Below, piece by piece: positions 62,588 to 64,000 of a stretch of 64,000 bases of DNA. Source of the DNA: JACQAP01 sp035548375 (GTDB taxonomy: Bacteria > Pseudomonadota > Gammaproteobacteria > Burkholderiales > JACQAP01); assembly GCA_035548375.1 (NCBI GenBank), contig DASZTG010000048.1, forward strand, positions 1 through 64,000, in the 5' to 3' direction. A program made the translations under genes and the position numbers. Numbering within the stretch: position 1 is the first letter of the stretch; the number at the start of each line of letters is the position of its first letter. The notes under the pieces were generated by a model. It searched no databases. It was not told the DNA's origin and was given only the letters and a program-made list of their open reading frames with translations.

Positions 62588-63196
62588 ATGATCGGAAACG
62601 TCTTCATCATCTGCGCGCCCTCCGGTGCCGGGAAAACCTCCCTGGTCGCGGAGCTGCTCAAGCGCGACCGCCGCGCGCGCCTGTCGATCTCGCACACCAC
62701 GCGGGCGCCGCGCCCGGGCGAGCAGGACGGTGTCGACTACCACTTCGTGACCCGCGCCGTTTTCGAAGCAATGATCGAGCGCGGGGAATTCCTGGAAAGC
62801 GCCGAGGTGCACGGCAACCTGTACGGCACGTCGCAAGGCTGGATAGACGTGCAGCGCAAGCAGGACGTCGACATCATCCTGGAGATCGACTGGCAGGGCG
62901 CGCAGCAGGTGCGCAGGCTCATCGCCGACGCGGTCGGGGTGTTCATCCTGCCGCCGTCCGCGCAAACGCTGCGCCGGCGCCTGGTGGATCGCGCGCAGGA
63001 CAGCAGCGACGTGATCGAGCGGCGCCTGGGTGCCGCCCGCGGGGAGATCGCGCATCTGGCCGAATTCGACTATGTTATTATCAACAATAACTTCGATGAC
63101 GCCGTCGAAGACTTGGCGAGCATCGTGCGAGCGGCGCGATTGCGAACCGCCTTGCAGGTCTCCCGGCACGACAACCTGATCAACAGCCTGAAGTGA
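62588..63196 (+). CDS. gmk: Guanylate kinase
   Basis: 202 residues from the ATG at 62588. P-loop APSGAGKTSL, SISHTTRAPRPGE and DGVDYHFVTR. GMP to GDP. The start follows the heptamer repeat by 20 bp. Conserved order yicC-gmk-rpoZ-spoT. Confidence 0.97.
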   Translation: MIGNVFIICAPSGAGKTSLVAELLKRDRRARLSISHTTRAPRPGEQDGVDYHFVTRAVFEAMIERGEFLESAEVHGNLYGTSQGWIDVQRKQDVDIILEIDWQGAQQVRRLIADAVGVFILPPSAQTLRRRLVDRAQDSSDVIERRLGAARGEIAHLAEFDYVIINNNFDDAVEDLASIVRAARLRTALQVSRHDNLINSLK

Positions 63197-63203
63197 GCGG
63201 CCC

Positions 63204-63410
63204 ATGGCGCGAATAACCGTAGAAGACTGCCTCAAACACCTTCCCAATCGCTTCGAGCTCACGCTTGCCGCCACCTATCGCGCGCGGCAGCTCGCCACCG
63301 GCGCGTCCCCGCTGGTCGACACCAACAAGGACAAGCCGACGGTGATCGCCCTGCGCGAAATCGCGTCCCAGAAAGTCGGGGCCGAGATCCTCAAGACTGC
63401 GAAGGTCTGA
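63204..63410 (+). CDS. rpoZ: RNA polymerase omega subunit
   Basis: 68 residues. MARITVEDCLKHLPNRFEL and VIALREIASQKVG are standard omega. 7 bp after gmk. Confidence 0.97.
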   Translation: MARITVEDCLKHLPNRFELTLAATYRARQLATGASPLVDTNKDKPTVIALREIASQKVGAEILKTAKV

Positions 63411-63501
63411 GGGTCCCGCCCGGCCAACGTCCAGGAGGCTTAAGCCCGCTCACGCAACCGCCGGTACGCGCGTTTTTCCGCACCGGCCGCGGCTGACGCC
63501 C

Positions 63502-64000
63502 ATGTCCGAAGCCGAGCTTCTGATCAAGAACGCCGCCGGCTATCTCAAGCCGGAGGACATCGTTCAACTGGAGAGCGCCTACCAGTTCAGCGAGTCCGCG
63601 CACGAAGGGCAATTCCGCAAGACCGGCGATCCCTACATCTCCCACCCGATCGCGGTGGCGCAGATCCTCGCGCAGTGGCACCTCGACGCCCAGGCGCTGA
63701 CCGCCGCGCTGCTGCACGACGTCATGGAGGACACGGCGGTCACGAAGGGCGAGATCAGCGACAGGTTCGGCAAGCACGTCGCGGACCTGGTCGACGGCGT
63801 TTCCAAGCTCGACCGCATCGAGTTCCAGACGCAGGAAGAAGCCCAGGCGGAAAATTTCCGCAAGATGCTGCTGGCAATGGCGCGCGACGTGCGCGTCATC
63901 CTGATCAAGCTGGCGGACAGGCTGCACAACATGCGCACGCTGACGGTCATGCACCCGAAGAAGCGCGCGCGCATCGCGCGGGAAACGCTGGAAATCTACG
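63502..64000 (+). CDS. spoT: Bifunctional (p)ppGpp synthetase/hydrolase, N-terminal part
   Basis: First 166 residues only; the gene runs off the window. HD hydrolase domain with AALLHDVMEDT (His72-Asp73) and LADRLHNMRTL, and FRKTGDPYISHP. The intact HD motif says it can hydrolyse (p)ppGpp; whether synthetase is active cannot be seen. Follows rpoZ, the usual spoT position, so SpoT rather than RelA. Confidence 0.9.
   Translation, partial: MSEAELLIKNAAGYLKPEDIVQLESAYQFSESAHEGQFRKTGDPYISHPIAVAQILAQWHLDAQALTAALLHDVMEDTAVTKGEISDRFGKHVADLVDGVSKLDRIEFQTQEEAQAENFRKMLLAMARDVRVILIKLADRLHNMRTLTVMHPKKRARIARETLEIY

Overview
The window reads as a high-GC betaproteobacterial chromosome segment. Evidence: the his operon followed by hinT-tatABC, the block kdsDC-lptCAB-rpoN-hpf-ptsN-hprK-rapZ, the pair rpsI-rplM, and rpoZ followed by a spoT-type gene. 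No transposase, integrase, phage structural gene or CRISPR array was seen. The gene order alone does not fix the genus.

Layout. (1) 1-6.3 kb: the C-terminal part of an M23 murein endopeptidase, anmK, erpA, a bactofilin, a coiled-coil membrane protein, rpsI-rplM with a clear promoter and terminator, and a DegS/DegQ-type protease. (2) 6.3-21.4 kb: one long minus-strand run, mlaFEDCB, an ABC-2 exporter, ibaG, murA, hisGDCBHAFIE, hinT, tatABC. Many junctions overlap (ATGA or TGATG). (3) 21.5-39.2 kb: an accessory-looking locus for an MSHA-like type IV pilus. It holds an NtrC-family regulator, an MshM-like ATPase carrying a SPOR domain, an MshL secretin, MshN (TPR), MshE, MshG, MshI/J/K-like inner-membrane parts and two large cysteine-containing minor pilins. 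A convergent PrsK-like histidine kinase follows, then two tandem major-type pilins. A near-consensus sigma-54 promoter precedes the first pilin. (4) 39.3-46.9 kb: Kdo synthesis (kdsD, kdsC), the LPS transport genes lptC, lptA and lptB, rpoN, and the nitrogen-PTS and hexosamine-regulation genes hpf, ptsN, hprK and rapZ. (5) 47-53.4 kb: ubiX, a LON-domain protein, mutY, an AsmA protein, tRNA-Gly(CCC) with an unusual repeat structure at its 3' side, and thiS-thiG. (6) 53.5-64 kb: an 879-residue Ala/Glu/Arg-rich coiled-coil membrane protein, trmB, hemW, murI, a YqjD/YqjE/YqjK-type module, rdgB, rph, yicC, gmk, rpoZ and the start of a spoT-type gene.

How the genes work together. Most of the window is envelope and housekeeping machinery: lipid asymmetry (Mla), peptidoglycan precursors and recycling (MurA, MurI, AnmK, M23), LPS core and transport (Kds, Lpt), protein export (Tat) and histidine synthesis. 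The pilus locus stands out. Its assembly genes sit between a sigma-54 activator and a histidine kinase, and the pilin genes lie downstream under a predicted sigma-54 promoter. The likely logic is kinase to regulator to RpoN-dependent pilin transcription. This logic is inferred, not shown. The most unusual non-coding structure is at tRNA-Gly: a 79-bp direct repeat containing the tRNA 3' end, with four back-to-back perfect hairpins between the copies, resembling the rtT repeats of the E. coli tyrT locus.
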